Part shown: piece after piece, positions 24,981-32,796 of the stretch
Layout of the letters: each line of letters starts with the position of its first letter
Numbering within the stretch: the first letter of the stretch is position 1
Assembly: GCA_035513215.1 (NCBI GenBank)
Contig: DATKCK010000067.1
Location: forward strand, 1-37,064
Length of the DNA: 37,064 bases
Direction of reading: 5' to 3'
Origin: DATCZB01 sp035513215
GTDB taxonomy: Bacteria; Pseudomonadota; Gammaproteobacteria; Steroidobacterales; Rariloculaceae
Translations under genes and position numbers: made by a program
Notes under the pieces: generated by a model
Told to the model about the DNA's origin: nothing
What the model saw: the letters and a program-made list of their open reading frames with translations, nothing else
Databases searched by the model: none

Positions 24981-25981
24981 CAGGCGGCGCTCCCGGCCTG
25001 CGCCTGCAACCGCCGCATCGCCTCGGCCTCGAGATCCGCGCTCTCGTTGCCGGCGACGCCGGTCGCCGCGATACGCCCGTCGATCTCGGTCATGACGATC
25101 AGCTCGAAGCCGTCGTCGATGCGCCGCGCGTAGGCGCCGAAGGCCGTGTTGCAGCCGCCCTCGGCGAGCGCGAGCGCGCGGCGCTCGAGATCGACGGCGG
25201 CGCGCGTCGCGGGATCCTCGATCGTCGCGAGCGCCTCGCGAATGGCACTATCGCCTTCACGGCACTGCACGGCGAGCGCGCCCTGCGCCGGCGCCGGCAC
25301 GAACGCGCGCGGATCGAGCCGCAGCCGCTCGACGCCGGCGAGCGAGTTCTCGAGCACGGCTGAGCTCTCCGTCAGTCGCTCGATGCCGGCGCCCGCGAGC
25401 AGAATCGCATCGAAGTCGCCGTCGGCAAGACGCCGGATCCGCGTCGGCACGTTGCCGCGCAGGGGCCTGACGTCGAGGTCGCCCCGCCAGTGCGCGAGCC
25501 ACGCCTGCCGCCGAGCCGACGACGTCCCGACCACCGCGTTGGCCGGCAGCGGTAGGGTCAGACCCCTTTCAGGTTGGGTCAGACCCCTTTCAGGTTGGGG
25601 CCCGATACTTCCGTCGAAGCGCAATGGGGTCTGACCCAACCTGAAAGGGGTCTGACCCGATTTCCGGTAGAGGAGCCAGTCGGCCGGGTCGCGGCGCGGC
25701 GGGACGGCGGCGATGACGAGCGCGTCGGGCGACGTTGTCGGCAGGTCCTTGCACGAGTGCACGGCGAGGTCGATCTCGCCGTCGATCAGCGCCTGCTCGA
25801 TCTCGCGTACGAAGACACCCTGCGGCCCGATCGCGCCGAAGGAAGGCGCGCTCGACCGGTCGCCGCTCGTCGAGATGACGACGAGCTCGGTTTCGAGCCC
25901 CGACTTCGCAAGCTCCGCGGCCACCCAGCCCGACTGGGTCATCGCGAGATCGGATCCGCGCGTGCCGATCCTAAGCTTCAT
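24980..25981 (-). CDS. hemC: Hydroxymethylbilane synthase with palindrome-derived insertion
   Basis: Seen: 333 residues against about 310 in the family. The N-terminus R-I-G-T-R-G-S-D-L-A, H-S-C-K-D-L-P-T (Asp79) and the cofactor-binding Cys277 (E-G-G-C-N) are intact. Between R-R-D-P-A-D-W-L-L-Y and L-P-A-N-A-V-V-G-T-S-S about 35 residues (109-143) are extra. They are encoded by a 104-bp block of four GGGTCWGACCC palindromes (25555-25658) kept in frame. The site matches the surface loop before the V-G-T-S-S-x-R-R strand. Inferred: the enzyme still polymerises porphobilinogen, the insert being tolerated as a loop. The start overlaps the hemA stop by 11 bp. Confidence 0.95.
   Translation of the reverse strand: MKLRIGTRGSDLAMTQSGWVAAELAKSGLETELVVISTSGDRSSAPSFGAIGPQGVFVREIEQALIDGEIDLAVHSCKDLPTTSPDALVIAAVPPRRDPADWLLYRKSGQTPFRLGQTPLRFDGSIGPQPERGLTQPERGLTLPLPANAVVGTSSARRQAWLAHWRGDLDVRPLRGNVPTRIRRLADGDFDAILLAGAGIERLTESSAVLENSLAGVERLRLDPRAFVPAPAQGALAVQCREGDSAIREALATIEDPATRAAVDLERRALALAEGGCNTAFGAYARRIDDGFELIVMTEIDGRIAATGVAGNESADLEAEAMRRLQAQAGSAA
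25555..25658. repeat. Palindrome cluster with 33-bp perfect inverted repeat inside hemC
   Basis: Palindrome copies occupy 25555-25566, 25576-25587, 25626-25637 and 25647-25658, joined by TTTCAGGTT or its complement. The segment 25555-25587 is the exact reverse complement of 25626-25658 (33 bp), with a 38-bp spacer. The left side also carries a 21-bp direct tandem duplication (25555-25575 and 25576-25596). Confidence 0.92.
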
Positions 25982-27299
25982 GCCGCGACTCCGGCGAGGA
26001 CGCGAGCGCCTGGCGCAGCTCGTCCGCGAACTCGGGCTCGAGTCCGTTCAGGAAGGCATCGATCGAGCCGTCGGGACCGGCATGCAGGAGGCCGCGCAAG
26101 CCGAGACAGGGAATATGCGCGAAGCGGCGTGCCAGCACGCGCGACCAGGTCTCGATCGCCCGCCGCTCGTCCTCGCCGAGCGAGCTGAGCTCCTTGTTCA
26201 GGAGTCTTCGCACGCCCTCCTCGGCCGTGCGCTGATAACGCCGCTGCAAGGCGCCGAGCAACGGGCCGTAGAGCCTCTCGGCAAGCCGTTCCCGAAGCGT
26301 GTCGAGCGCGGCATCGACCTGCTCGCGCGCCTCGGCGGCCTCGGTCAGCCGGGCGGCGCGGTTTTTCTCGGCTTCGCCGACGATCTGATCCATGCCGATG
26401 CGTGTCAGGCCCACCGCCTTGCAGTCTTCCGGGTCGACGTCGGCCGGTACCGCCATGTCGACGACGAGCGGCGGCTCGCCCGACCCGGTTCCGGCCGCGA
26501 TCCTTTCGAGCGCGGCCTTGTCGAGCACGGCGCCGCCTGCGCCGGTCGCCGAGAGCAACGCCTCGACGGCGGGCGGGTCGGCGCGGAACTCGGCCAGCGC
26601 CATATGTCTTTGCCCGAACTGCTCCGCCAGCGTCCTAGCCTTGTCGGCAGTGCGGTTGACGACGACGAAGGCTCGACCCTCGGCCGCGAGGCTCGCCGCC
26701 GCGCGCTCGGTCATCGGCGAGACGCCGATCAACGCGACGGCACCCGGCGTGCGCTCGACGCGCTCGCGGATTCTCGCGACGGCGATCTCGGCGAGCGAGA
26801 CGCGTCCGGCCCCGATGGCGGTCTCGCCGCGCACACGGGCCGCGATGCGCAGCGCCTCGTCGAAAATCAGATCGAGATTGGGACCTGCGAGATTGCCCGC
26901 GCGCGCGGCTTCGTGCGCCGCCCTGACCTGGCCGACGATCTCGGTCTCGCCGACGCAGGCCGAATCGAGCCCGGCCGCGATCAGAAACAGATGCTCGGCC
27001 GCGCCTTCACCGTGCCAGGCGCGCAGCCGCCGCTCGGCCTCGCCGGCCGCGGCATCCCTGCCCGTCAGAAACGTAAAGACGGCGGGCCTCAAATCGAGTT
27101 GCCCGCTTCCCGGCATTCGGACGAAGATCATCTCGGCACGATTGCAGGTGACGATCAGCGCGAGCTCCGCGAGCGCATGGGCGGCGGCGAAGGCATCGAG
27201 CCGCTCGTCGAGGCCCTCGGCGGGCGGCGTAAAGGCGGCGAGCGACTCCGTGCCGCCCTGTCGCCACGAGACGCCGATCATGCCGAGATTGTCGAGCAT
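25971..27299 (-). CDS. hemA: Glutamyl-tRNA reductase, first gene of the haem operon
   Basis: Seen: 442 residues. The catalytic cysteine is Cys52 in V-T-C-N-R-A-E. A-G-L-D-S-A-C-V-G-E-T-E-I-V-G-Q matches the family's active-site block, and a C-terminal dimerisation helix region follows (about 320-420). The usual start G-V-N-H-K-T-A-P is replaced by G-V-S-W-R-Q-G-G, a divergent N-terminus. It reduces glutamyl-tRNA(Glu) with NADPH to glutamate-1-semialdehyde. The ATG at 27299 lacks a clear ribosome site, and Met7 is an alternative. Ten genes follow with almost unbroken overlaps, so its promoter, somewhere in 27300-27560, should control the whole set. Confidence 0.93.
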   Translation of the reverse strand: MLDNLGMIGVSWRQGGTESLAAFTPPAEGLDERLDAFAAAHALAELALIVTCNRAEMIFVRMPGSGQLDLRPAVFTFLTGRDAAAGEAERRLRAWHGEGAAEHLFLIAAGLDSACVGETEIVGQVRAAHEAARAGNLAGPNLDLIFDEALRIAARVRGETAIGAGRVSLAEIAVARIRERVERTPGAVALIGVSPMTERAAASLAAEGRAFVVVNRTADKARTLAEQFGQRHMALAEFRADPPAVEALLSATGAGGAVLDKAALERIAAGTGSGEPPLVVDMAVPADVDPEDCKAVGLTRIGMDQIVGEAEKNRAARLTEAAEAREQVDAALDTLRERLAERLYGPLLGALQRRYQRTAEEGVRRLLNKELSSLGEDERRAIETWSRVLARRFAHIPCLGLRGLLHAGPDGSIDAFLNGLEPEFADELRQALASSPESRHEA

Positions 27300-27560
27300 A
27301 GTTGAACCGCGCTCTCAGTTTTTGGAAAGCCTCGCCACACCGCTATAGCTACCAGATGCCGCACCCGGCAGTGTCATCGCATTGTCACGGCGGCGCGAAA
27401 CCATCGAGTCTTGTCGTCGTTCCGCGACATGGCTCGCGTCCGCAGCCGCAACGGGTGGCATCCAAAATTTGTGCAGCTGTTGCAGATCGGTGACAGGAGC
27501 TTGCGAAATCGCGCACGCCCGCGGCACGTTGCTCGGGGCTCCGGGCGCGCTCTGACGGCA

Positions 27561-27576
27561 TGGCACGCATCTTGCT
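27561..27576 (+). promoter_or_regulatory. Sigma-54 promoter of the diguanylate cyclase gene
   Basis: TGGCACG-CATC-TTGCT matches the sigma-54 consensus (TGGCACG-N4-TTGCW) at every defined position, with GG and GC 12 bp apart. Transcription would start near 27587, about 27 nt before the ATG at 27614. The 314-bp gap 27300-27613 between divergent genes must also hold the hemA promoter, for which I see no convincing boxes. No enhancer-binding site is assignable. Confidence 0.82.
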
Positions 27577-27613
27577 AGGGATCGAGTCAGTCGATGCGAA
27601 CGGGAGGCTTCTG

Positions 27614-28264
27614 ATGGCGCAAAAACTTCATTTCCGCGAGGACTTGCCAATCCGTCCGGAACCGTCCTTGCTCGCGACTGACCGAATCCGGATTCTCGAG
27701 CAGGAGAACCGCAAGCTGAAGATCACGGCCCGCCGCCTGCGACAGCTTGCGTTCGTGGACGGCCTGACCGGACTACCCAACCGGCGCCACTTCGACACGG
27801 CGCTGCACGCCGAGATCCGCCGCGCGTGCCGCACCGGCGGGCCGCTGGGGCTTGCGATCTGCGATGTGGATTTCTTCAAGCGTGTCAATGACGAGTCGGG
27901 CCATGCGGCCGGGGACGCCGTGCTCAGGGCGCTCGGACGAATTCTCGACCGGCAATGCCGGCGGGGCGGCGATCTGGCGGCTCGCTACGGCGGGGAAGAG
28001 TTCGCGTTGCTGATGCCGGGCCTGGATTCCGAGGAGATTCTGGTCGTCGCCGACAAAATCCGTGAGGTCATCGCCGATTCGGCGATCCCGATCGATCGGC
28101 AGGGCCGCTCGCTGCGAGTCACGGTCAGCGTGGGCGCTACGTCTTACGCGTCGGTCATCCCCTGCCTGCCCGCGAAGCTCGTCCAGGCGGCAGACGCGGC
28201 GCTCTACAGCGCCAAAAGAAACGGCCGCAACCGCATCAGCTTCCGGTCGTTGACTCCGGCGTAG
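27614..28264 (+). CDS. Diguanylate cyclase (GGDEF domain only)
   Basis: Seen: 216 residues. The ATG at 27614 has GGGAGG 7 nt upstream; the earlier in-frame ATG at 27560 lies within the sigma-54 promoter and cannot be used. A basic coiled-coil-like helix (23-45) precedes the GGDEF domain, which shows D-G-L-T-G-L-P-N-R-R, the metal aspartate in C-D-V-D-F-F-K, and an intact G-G-E-E-F at 126-130. R-G-G-D at 117-120, five residues before it, is the product-inhibition I-site. Inferred: an active soluble c-di-GMP synthase with feedback control and no sensor domain, so regulation is probably transcriptional through sigma-54. Confidence 0.93.
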   Translation: MAQKLHFREDLPIRPEPSLLATDRIRILEQENRKLKITARRLRQLAFVDGLTGLPNRRHFDTALHAEIRRACRTGGPLGLAICDVDFFKRVNDESGHAAGDAVLRALGRILDRQCRRGGDLAARYGGEEFALLMPGLDSEEILVVADKIREVIADSAIPIDRQGRSLRVTVSVGATSYASVIPCLPAKLVQAADAALYSAKRNGRNRISFRSLTPA

Positions 28265-28336
28265 CCGGCAGCCCCGTTCGCCGAGATCATCGCGCAGGTC
28301 ACGGTCGAGATCATCGACGACGACTAGCGTCCTCGT

Positions 28337-29383
28337 TCAATCCGGGCCGGCCTCGGGAGCCGCCGCGACGAGGGCGGATAGCGACGGCATTGCGCGGCGA
28401 ACGGATTCGGCGAGGGCGAGTTGAGCTGCGGCGCGGGCCCGGTTGTGCGCGCTTGCCGTCGCAAAGCGCTCTCGGTCCCAGGAGAAGTAGTTCTCGTTCA
28501 GCGCGTCGGCCGCGAATCGCGCGGCGAGCTCGATCGCGATTGCGAGGGTCGCATTCGGAATCGCCCGCCATTCGTCGGGCCCGAGCAGGCCGGGCGCGCC
28601 GGCCAGGTATCCCTCGAGCGCCAGGCGGAACCGCTCGATCGACAGAAGCGCCTCTGGCGAGTCCTCGCCCGCCGGGTTGCACCATGAGCGCAATGCGTCG
28701 CCGAGCTCGAACGCGACCGGCATGCGCGCGATCGTGTCGAGGTCGACGAGACAAATCCCGAGGCCGTTCCGGAAGACGACGTTCGATATTTTCGGGTCGC
28801 CGTGAACGACCCGCTCGGGCTCGGCCGGCAGTGGATCGAGTCTCCCCGCGAGATCGAAGATCGTCGCGGCGAGGCCGACGACGTCGCGGTGCGCGGGATG
28901 CGACGCGTGCTCGTCGAGCGCGCGGCGCAGAGCCGCCAGGTGCCGGCCGATATCGTGAACGCGCGGGCGCGTCGAGCACAGCGGCTGATCGAAGTCGGCA
29001 AGCGCCAGGTGAAACTCACCGAGGACCCGGCCGGCTTCGGCGGCTTGCGCTTCGGCGCCGACGGTCTCGCGCGTCTCGCCCTCGATGCGGGTCAAGAGGC
29101 GCCAGATTGCGCCGTCCACGCTTATGTGCCGATCGTCGCCTCCGGTGCGAATCAACCGCGGCGTGGCGAGGCCTTTGCCGCTCAAGTGTCGCGTGACGGC
29201 ATCGAGATCGTCGTCGACCTCGGGCGGGAAGATCCGGTTCAGGCGCTGAAGCACGCAGCGGCTGCCGTCGGGCCGAACGACGCCGAAGCTCAGATTGATC
29301 AGGCCGCCGCCGAGCGTCTCGATCGAGGCGGGATCGAGATCGTAGGCTTCGACGACGGCGGGCGGCGGGGTCTGGTCGGTCAC
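28337..29383 (-). CDS. APH-fold sugar kinase-like phosphotransferase (NahK-like)
   Basis: Seen: 348 residues from a GTG at 29383. The catalytic loop H-G-D-P-K-I-S-N-V-V-F and the metal-binding L-V-D-L-D-T are those of aminoglycoside/choline-kinase-fold enzymes. G-G-G-L-I-N-L-S-F (25-33) is the nucleotide loop, and V-L-Q-R-L-N-R-I-F-P-P with W-R-L-L-T-R-I-E-G-E-T recall N-acetylhexosamine 1-kinases. Known: NahK phosphorylates GlcNAc/GalNAc at C1. Inferred: a small-molecule, probably sugar, kinase, with resistance activity unlikely on context. The membrane-protein gene lies 25 bp upstream on the same strand. Confidence 0.82.
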   Translation of the reverse strand: MTDQTPPPAVVEAYDLDPASIETLGGGLINLSFGVVRPDGSRCVLQRLNRIFPPEVDDDLDAVTRHLSGKGLATPRLIRTGGDDRHISVDGAIWRLLTRIEGETRETVGAEAQAAEAGRVLGEFHLALADFDQPLCSTRPRVHDIGRHLAALRRALDEHASHPAHRDVVGLAATIFDLAGRLDPLPAEPERVVHGDPKISNVVFRNGLGICLVDLDTIARMPVAFELGDALRSWCNPAGEDSPEALLSIERFRLALEGYLAGAPGLLGPDEWRAIPNATLAIAIELAARFAADALNENYFSWDRERFATASAHNRARAAAQLALAESVRRAMPSLSALVAAAPEAGPD

Positions 29384-29408
29384 GGCCGCATGATAGCGGC
29401 GATCGCCC

Positions 29409-30140
29409 TCAGAGCGGCCCGTCGAACTGGCCGAGAATGCGCCCGGTCGATTCGGCGCACTCCTCCTCGGTCAGGACGCCCCCGCTGCGCAGGCGATAGT
29501 GCTCGCGCATCTCGGCGCGAAGATAGACGGCCGTCTCGTCCCCGACCGATTCGGCGGCATCAGCGATCGCATCGACGATCGTCGGCACGAGCATGCGAAA
29601 GCGCCGGATCGTGCCGAGCCCTGCGCCGAAGCGCAACACGTCTGCGCGCCCGTGCAGCGTCTTGAAATGGATCTTCTCGTGGCTCAGGTAGAAGGCGACG
29701 AACAGGAGTCCCGTCGTCACGACCGCGGCCGCGACTGCGCCCGGCAGGAACCAGCCCTGAAGCCAGCCGAGCCAGGCCGGAATCGAGCAGACCGCCGTGA
29801 CCCCGGCGGCGATGCCCGCCGCCTTCAGCAGCCGCACCGGACGATGCCGCGTCATTGACGGCACGGGATCCAGATAGCGCAGGTCGACGCGGTAGTGGGT
29901 CGTTGCCTTGCCGCGGCGCTCGACTTCGAGATCGAGCCAGCCTTCGTCGAAAATTCTGACGAGCGTCCGCCGGCCGCGGAGCTTGTCGTGCACCTCGAGC
30001 TCGTCGCAGACTTCGCGGGCCGCGGTGCTGCGCGAGAACTCGGCCGGGTTCAGCGCCAGTTGCTGGACGGTGACGTCCTCGAGCACGCAGTGCTCGGCGT
30101 TGGCAAAGTCGGCAAGGGTGGGAATCCGTTTCTCGGACAT
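29409..30140 (-). CDS. Two-helix membrane protein of unknown function
   Basis: Seen: 243 residues from the ATG at 30140. About 105-125 and 130-155 are two adjacent transmembrane helices (I-A-A-G-V-T-A-V and A-V-A-A-A-V-V-T-T-G-L-L-F-V). The N-terminal 100 residues are soluble and charged, with a strand-rich stretch (R-T-L-V-R-I-F-D-E-G-W-L-D-L-E-V). The C-terminal 90 residues are helical, ending in an acidic region with E-E-E-C-A-E. Both ends probably face the cytosol. I recognise no family. The APH-fold kinase follows 25 bp downstream. Confidence 0.65.
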   Translation of the reverse strand: MSEKRIPTLADFANAEHCVLEDVTVQQLALNPAEFSRSTAAREVCDELEVHDKLRGRRTLVRIFDEGWLDLEVERRGKATTHYRVDLRYLDPVPSMTRHRPVRLLKAAGIAAGVTAVCSIPAWLGWLQGWFLPGAVAAAVVTTGLLFVAFYLSHEKIHFKTLHGRADVLRFGAGLGTIRRFRMLVPTIVDAIADAAESVGDETAVYLRAEMREHYRLRSGGVLTEEECAESTGRILGQFDGPL

Positions 30141-30198
30141 CCGCCCACTGTAGTGACGCAGGTCCGAACGGGCCGTGACCGCACTCACAGAACGAGGC

Positions 30199-31632
30199 TT
30201 AGAAAAGTCCCATGGCCCCGAGCGGCAGCGGCGTTCCGTTGACCGTCGCAACGCCGTCGGCGAACGCGATCGTCGTCGAATAGGTGTCGCCGTTGTCGGT
30301 CAGCATGCCCTGAGCGACGAGGGCGGCAAACTGCTGGTCGACCATCGCTTCCACCTGCTCCGGCGGGAGCGGCGGCGCGTCGGGCCCCATCTGGGCCGCC
30401 ATCTGCTGCGAGAGCGAGAGCGTCATCAAGTCCTTGGCCAGCGTCTTCGAGCAGGTCAGCTCGAGATTCGCGCTGATCGCCTCCATCGCGATCTGCGGGT
30501 TCTCGAGATCCGCCACGCTGCCGTTCGGCAATACGCTCGAATCGAGCGCGACATCGAGCTTGCCGTCGAAGTCTCCCTCGGGCATCGAAAATCGCATCGG
30601 TTCGAGCGACAAGGCCGGATCGCCGGCGACGATCCGGTCGAAAATCGGCATCATCAGGGCGAGAACCTGCGCCTCGTCTGCCCCGGGCGGGATCGCCGTT
30701 GTGAGGCTCTTGAGGTCGAACATCGCCGCGGAATCGAAGTGCTCGAAACTGACGCCGAGAGCGGTGTCGCTGAGCGAGAACGCGTCGATGACGCTGAGCC
30801 CGTCGAGATCGATAGTCGCGTGCATGTCGACATGAGCGCCACCCTCGTGCTCCGTAACTGTCGATCCGATGCGCACCCCGTCGGCCGAAAGCAGCGGCTC
30901 GGAGCCAAGTAGCGGGTTGCTCGCGACGACGCTTGCGATCGCGAGCTCGAAATCGCCGAGCCCGATGCGGTCGGGGCGATACTGGTAGTCGTATGCGACG
31001 GTCATCGATTCGAGAATCGCGCTGAAGAACGCGCTTTGCAGCGTCAGGTTATCGATCACGGCATCGAGCACGAAATTGCCGTTATCGCTCGTGCCGCTGA
31101 ACTGAAGACCCGAGAACGTGTAGCTGCCATCCGGGAACGCGTTCTCGGACGGGGGAATCTCGCCTTCGAAGCGAAACCCCGTGCCGAACCCGCCGCGGCC
31201 GCGGAGCTCGAAAAGATAGGGCATCCCGAGAACCTGCTCTGCCATGGCAACCATTGGGGAGTCGGGATCGACGTAGGCCCTGACCGTTGCGCTCCCGACC
31301 CCGAAACCGCCGTCGAGCAGCAAGGGGCCGTGCGAGAAGTCGACGATGATCGGAATGCTGAGGTCGCCCAGCATCGTCGCGATGCCCATCGAAGGATCGA
31401 CCGCCGCCATCTGCTCGAGGTAGGCCGGGCTCAGGCCGATGTTGACGTTGGCCCTGCTGTCGAGCCAGCCCTGATCGTAGTTTTCGACCGAGGCCGACCA
31501 CGCCGCGGTGCGATCGTAGATCTCGATCTGGTCACGCAGCCCGCCCTCGATGAACATGCCGATCGCGAGCGGAGCGGCCAGCAGGAGCACGATGACGATT
31601 CCGATGACGATGATCGGGCCTCGCTTCAGCAT
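30199..31632 (-). CDS. DUF945 (YdgA-like) envelope protein
   Basis: Seen: 477 residues. An N-terminal anchor (about 6-28) is followed by the DUF945 start signature, a Y-D-Q-G-W-L-D-S-R-A block at about 53-62. The rest is a long run of beta-strand-like segments with many Asp/Gly turns, and F-V-L-D-A-V-I-D-N-L and V-V-A-S-N-P-L-L blocks typical of the family. Known: E. coli YdgA and relatives are inner-membrane-anchored periplasmic proteins of unclear role. Inferred: same topology. The ferritin-like gene ends 12 bp upstream on the same strand, so the two are probably co-transcribed. Confidence 0.82.
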   Translation of the reverse strand: MLKRGPIIVIGIVIVLLLAAPLAIGMFIEGGLRDQIEIYDRTAAWSASVENYDQGWLDSRANVNIGLSPAYLEQMAAVDPSMGIATMLGDLSIPIIVDFSHGPLLLDGGFGVGSATVRAYVDPDSPMVAMAEQVLGMPYLFELRGRGGFGTGFRFEGEIPPSENAFPDGSYTFSGLQFSGTSDNGNFVLDAVIDNLTLQSAFFSAILESMTVAYDYQYRPDRIGLGDFELAIASVVASNPLLGSEPLLSADGVRIGSTVTEHEGGAHVDMHATIDLDGLSVIDAFSLSDTALGVSFEHFDSAAMFDLKSLTTAIPPGADEAQVLALMMPIFDRIVAGDPALSLEPMRFSMPEGDFDGKLDVALDSSVLPNGSVADLENPQIAMEAISANLELTCSKTLAKDLMTLSLSQQMAAQMGPDAPPLPPEQVEAMVDQQFAALVAQGMLTDNGDTYSTTIAFADGVATVNGTPLPLGAMGLF

Positions 31633-31644
31633 GACGTTGACTCC

Positions 31645-32319
31645 TTAGCTAATGGATCGTCGCAGCGAATCCAGGAACCGGCCGTAGAGCGCTCGCTCGG
31701 TGCGAATGAAGAGATCCACGCGGGCGTCGCTGAGATGGCCAGCACGCCCGAGGCGCCCGGCCATTTCCGTGAGGTGGTTCTGCTCTTCGCCGAGCAGGCG
31801 CTTCAGCGACAGCGGATGTCCGTGGCGGGACAACGCCTGCTGATACAGGCTGTAGAACCAGACGGCCCGGAGCTCGACGATCATCGACATGTATAGATAC
31901 GTCGCCGCGGAGCTGCCTTCGCTCGGAAGGGCGCGCAACATCCACGCCTCGAGCCGCCGGAAATACATCCTGGCCGCCACCGGCGCGAGGAGATCGTCCG
32001 GCTCGTAGGCCAGCGCGCGCTTCGCGGCCTTTTCGGCCTGGCGCTTCATGAAGAAGGCATGCTGACACTCCTCTGCCAGATGCCGGAGCGTCGCCTGCTC
32101 GATCGCGGATCCGTGCCGTGTCGCCATGATCTTGTGGCTGCCCATGTGCTCGAGCATCGATAGCGTATTCATCAGCTTCGGATGCAGCGTCTCGTCGCCG
32201 ACGATGCGATTCAGCAGGGAGCGCGTTTGCAGCACGAGATCGGCGCTGAGGTCGTCGAAGTGGCTTTGCGCCTCGTAAAGTTCGGGTTCGCCAAAGCCGG
32301 TGCGCGGAGCGTCGAGCAT
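31645..32319 (-). CDS. Ferritin-like di-iron-type four-helix protein
   Basis: Seen: 224 residues, almost all helical. Candidate metal ligands follow the ferritin-like order E, E-x-x-H, E, E-x-x-H: Glu57, Glu84/His87 (E-C-Q-H), Glu149 and Glu179/His182 (E-Q-N-H). There is no signal peptide or transmembrane helix. I cannot place it in a named family. Inferred: a cytosolic di-iron oxidase or hydroxylase, or an iron-handling protein. It is the first gene of a two-gene unit with the DUF945 protein and is divergent from the GFA-type gene at 32368. Confidence 0.6.
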   Translation of the reverse strand: MLDAPRTGFGEPELYEAQSHFDDLSADLVLQTRSLLNRIVGDETLHPKLMNTLSMLEHMGSHKIMATRHGSAIEQATLRHLAEECQHAFFMKRQAEKAAKRALAYEPDDLLAPVAARMYFRRLEAWMLRALPSEGSSAATYLYMSMIVELRAVWFYSLYQQALSRHGHPLSLKRLLGEEQNHLTEMAGRLGRAGHLSDARVDLFIRTERALYGRFLDSLRRSIS

Positions 32320-32367
32320 GGCGCGCAGTGTATACGAATAGATCGGCGCCCGTTAGGATAGCCCACC

Positions 32368-32781
32368 ATGGCGGGAGACCAAAAAACGCTGGCGGGCGGC
32401 TGCTTCTGCGGCCGGGTCAGGTACGAGTTCGCGCCCGAGTACCTCGCCTATCGTTACTGCTTCTGCTCGCGCTGCCGCAAGCAGCGCGGCACGGCGCATG
32501 CGGCGAATATCTTCGTCAACCAGGCCGGCTTCAAATGGCTTCAGGGCGAGGAAGCCGTGCGCCGCTACGACCTCGAAGGCGCCCGCTTCGGCAACTGCTT
32601 TTGCGAGAACTGCGGCTCGCCCGTCCCGCGCCAGGCGCTGGCCGGCAAGGCGTATCTGATTCCGGCCGGCACCGTCGACGAGGATCCCGGCATCATGCCG
32701 GAGGGCGCGATCTTCTGGGACTCGCGCGTCGACTGGCTGCCGCCCGCCGACAAGCTCGAGAAATTCAGCGAGTACAAGTAG
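32368..32781 (+). CDS. GFA/Mss4-like zinc-binding protein
   Basis: Seen: 137 residues. Zinc ligands are C-F-C at 12-14, C-F-C-S-R-C at 31-36 and C-F-C-E-N-C at 77-82, the layout of the glutathione-dependent formaldehyde-activating (GFA) family. G-G-C-F-C-G-R-V-R-Y-E at 10-20 is its usual opening. Known: most members bind zinc and have no proven reaction, and the formaldehyde role applies to a few. Inferred: small cytosolic zinc protein. It stands alone, with 48 bp to the divergent ferritin-like gene and a convergent neighbour 15 bp downstream. Confidence 0.88.
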   Translation: MAGDQKTLAGGCFCGRVRYEFAPEYLAYRYCFCSRCRKQRGTAHAANIFVNQAGFKWLQGEEAVRRYDLEGARFGNCFCENCGSPVPRQALAGKAYLIPAGTVDEDPGIMPEGAIFWDSRVDWLPPADKLEKFSEYK

Positions 32782-32796
32782 CGGCCGCTCGGCCAG

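Noticed and set aside
20049..25658. CRISPR array or integron attachment sites made of the GGGGTCWGACCCC repeats
   Set aside because: Copies are irregularly spaced, lack unique uniform spacers, lie in reading frames, and no cas or integrase gene is present.
27560..27613. Upstream in-frame start for the diguanylate cyclase
   Set aside because: This ATG lies inside the sigma-54 promoter and would not be in the transcript. The ATG at 27614 has a strong ribosome site.
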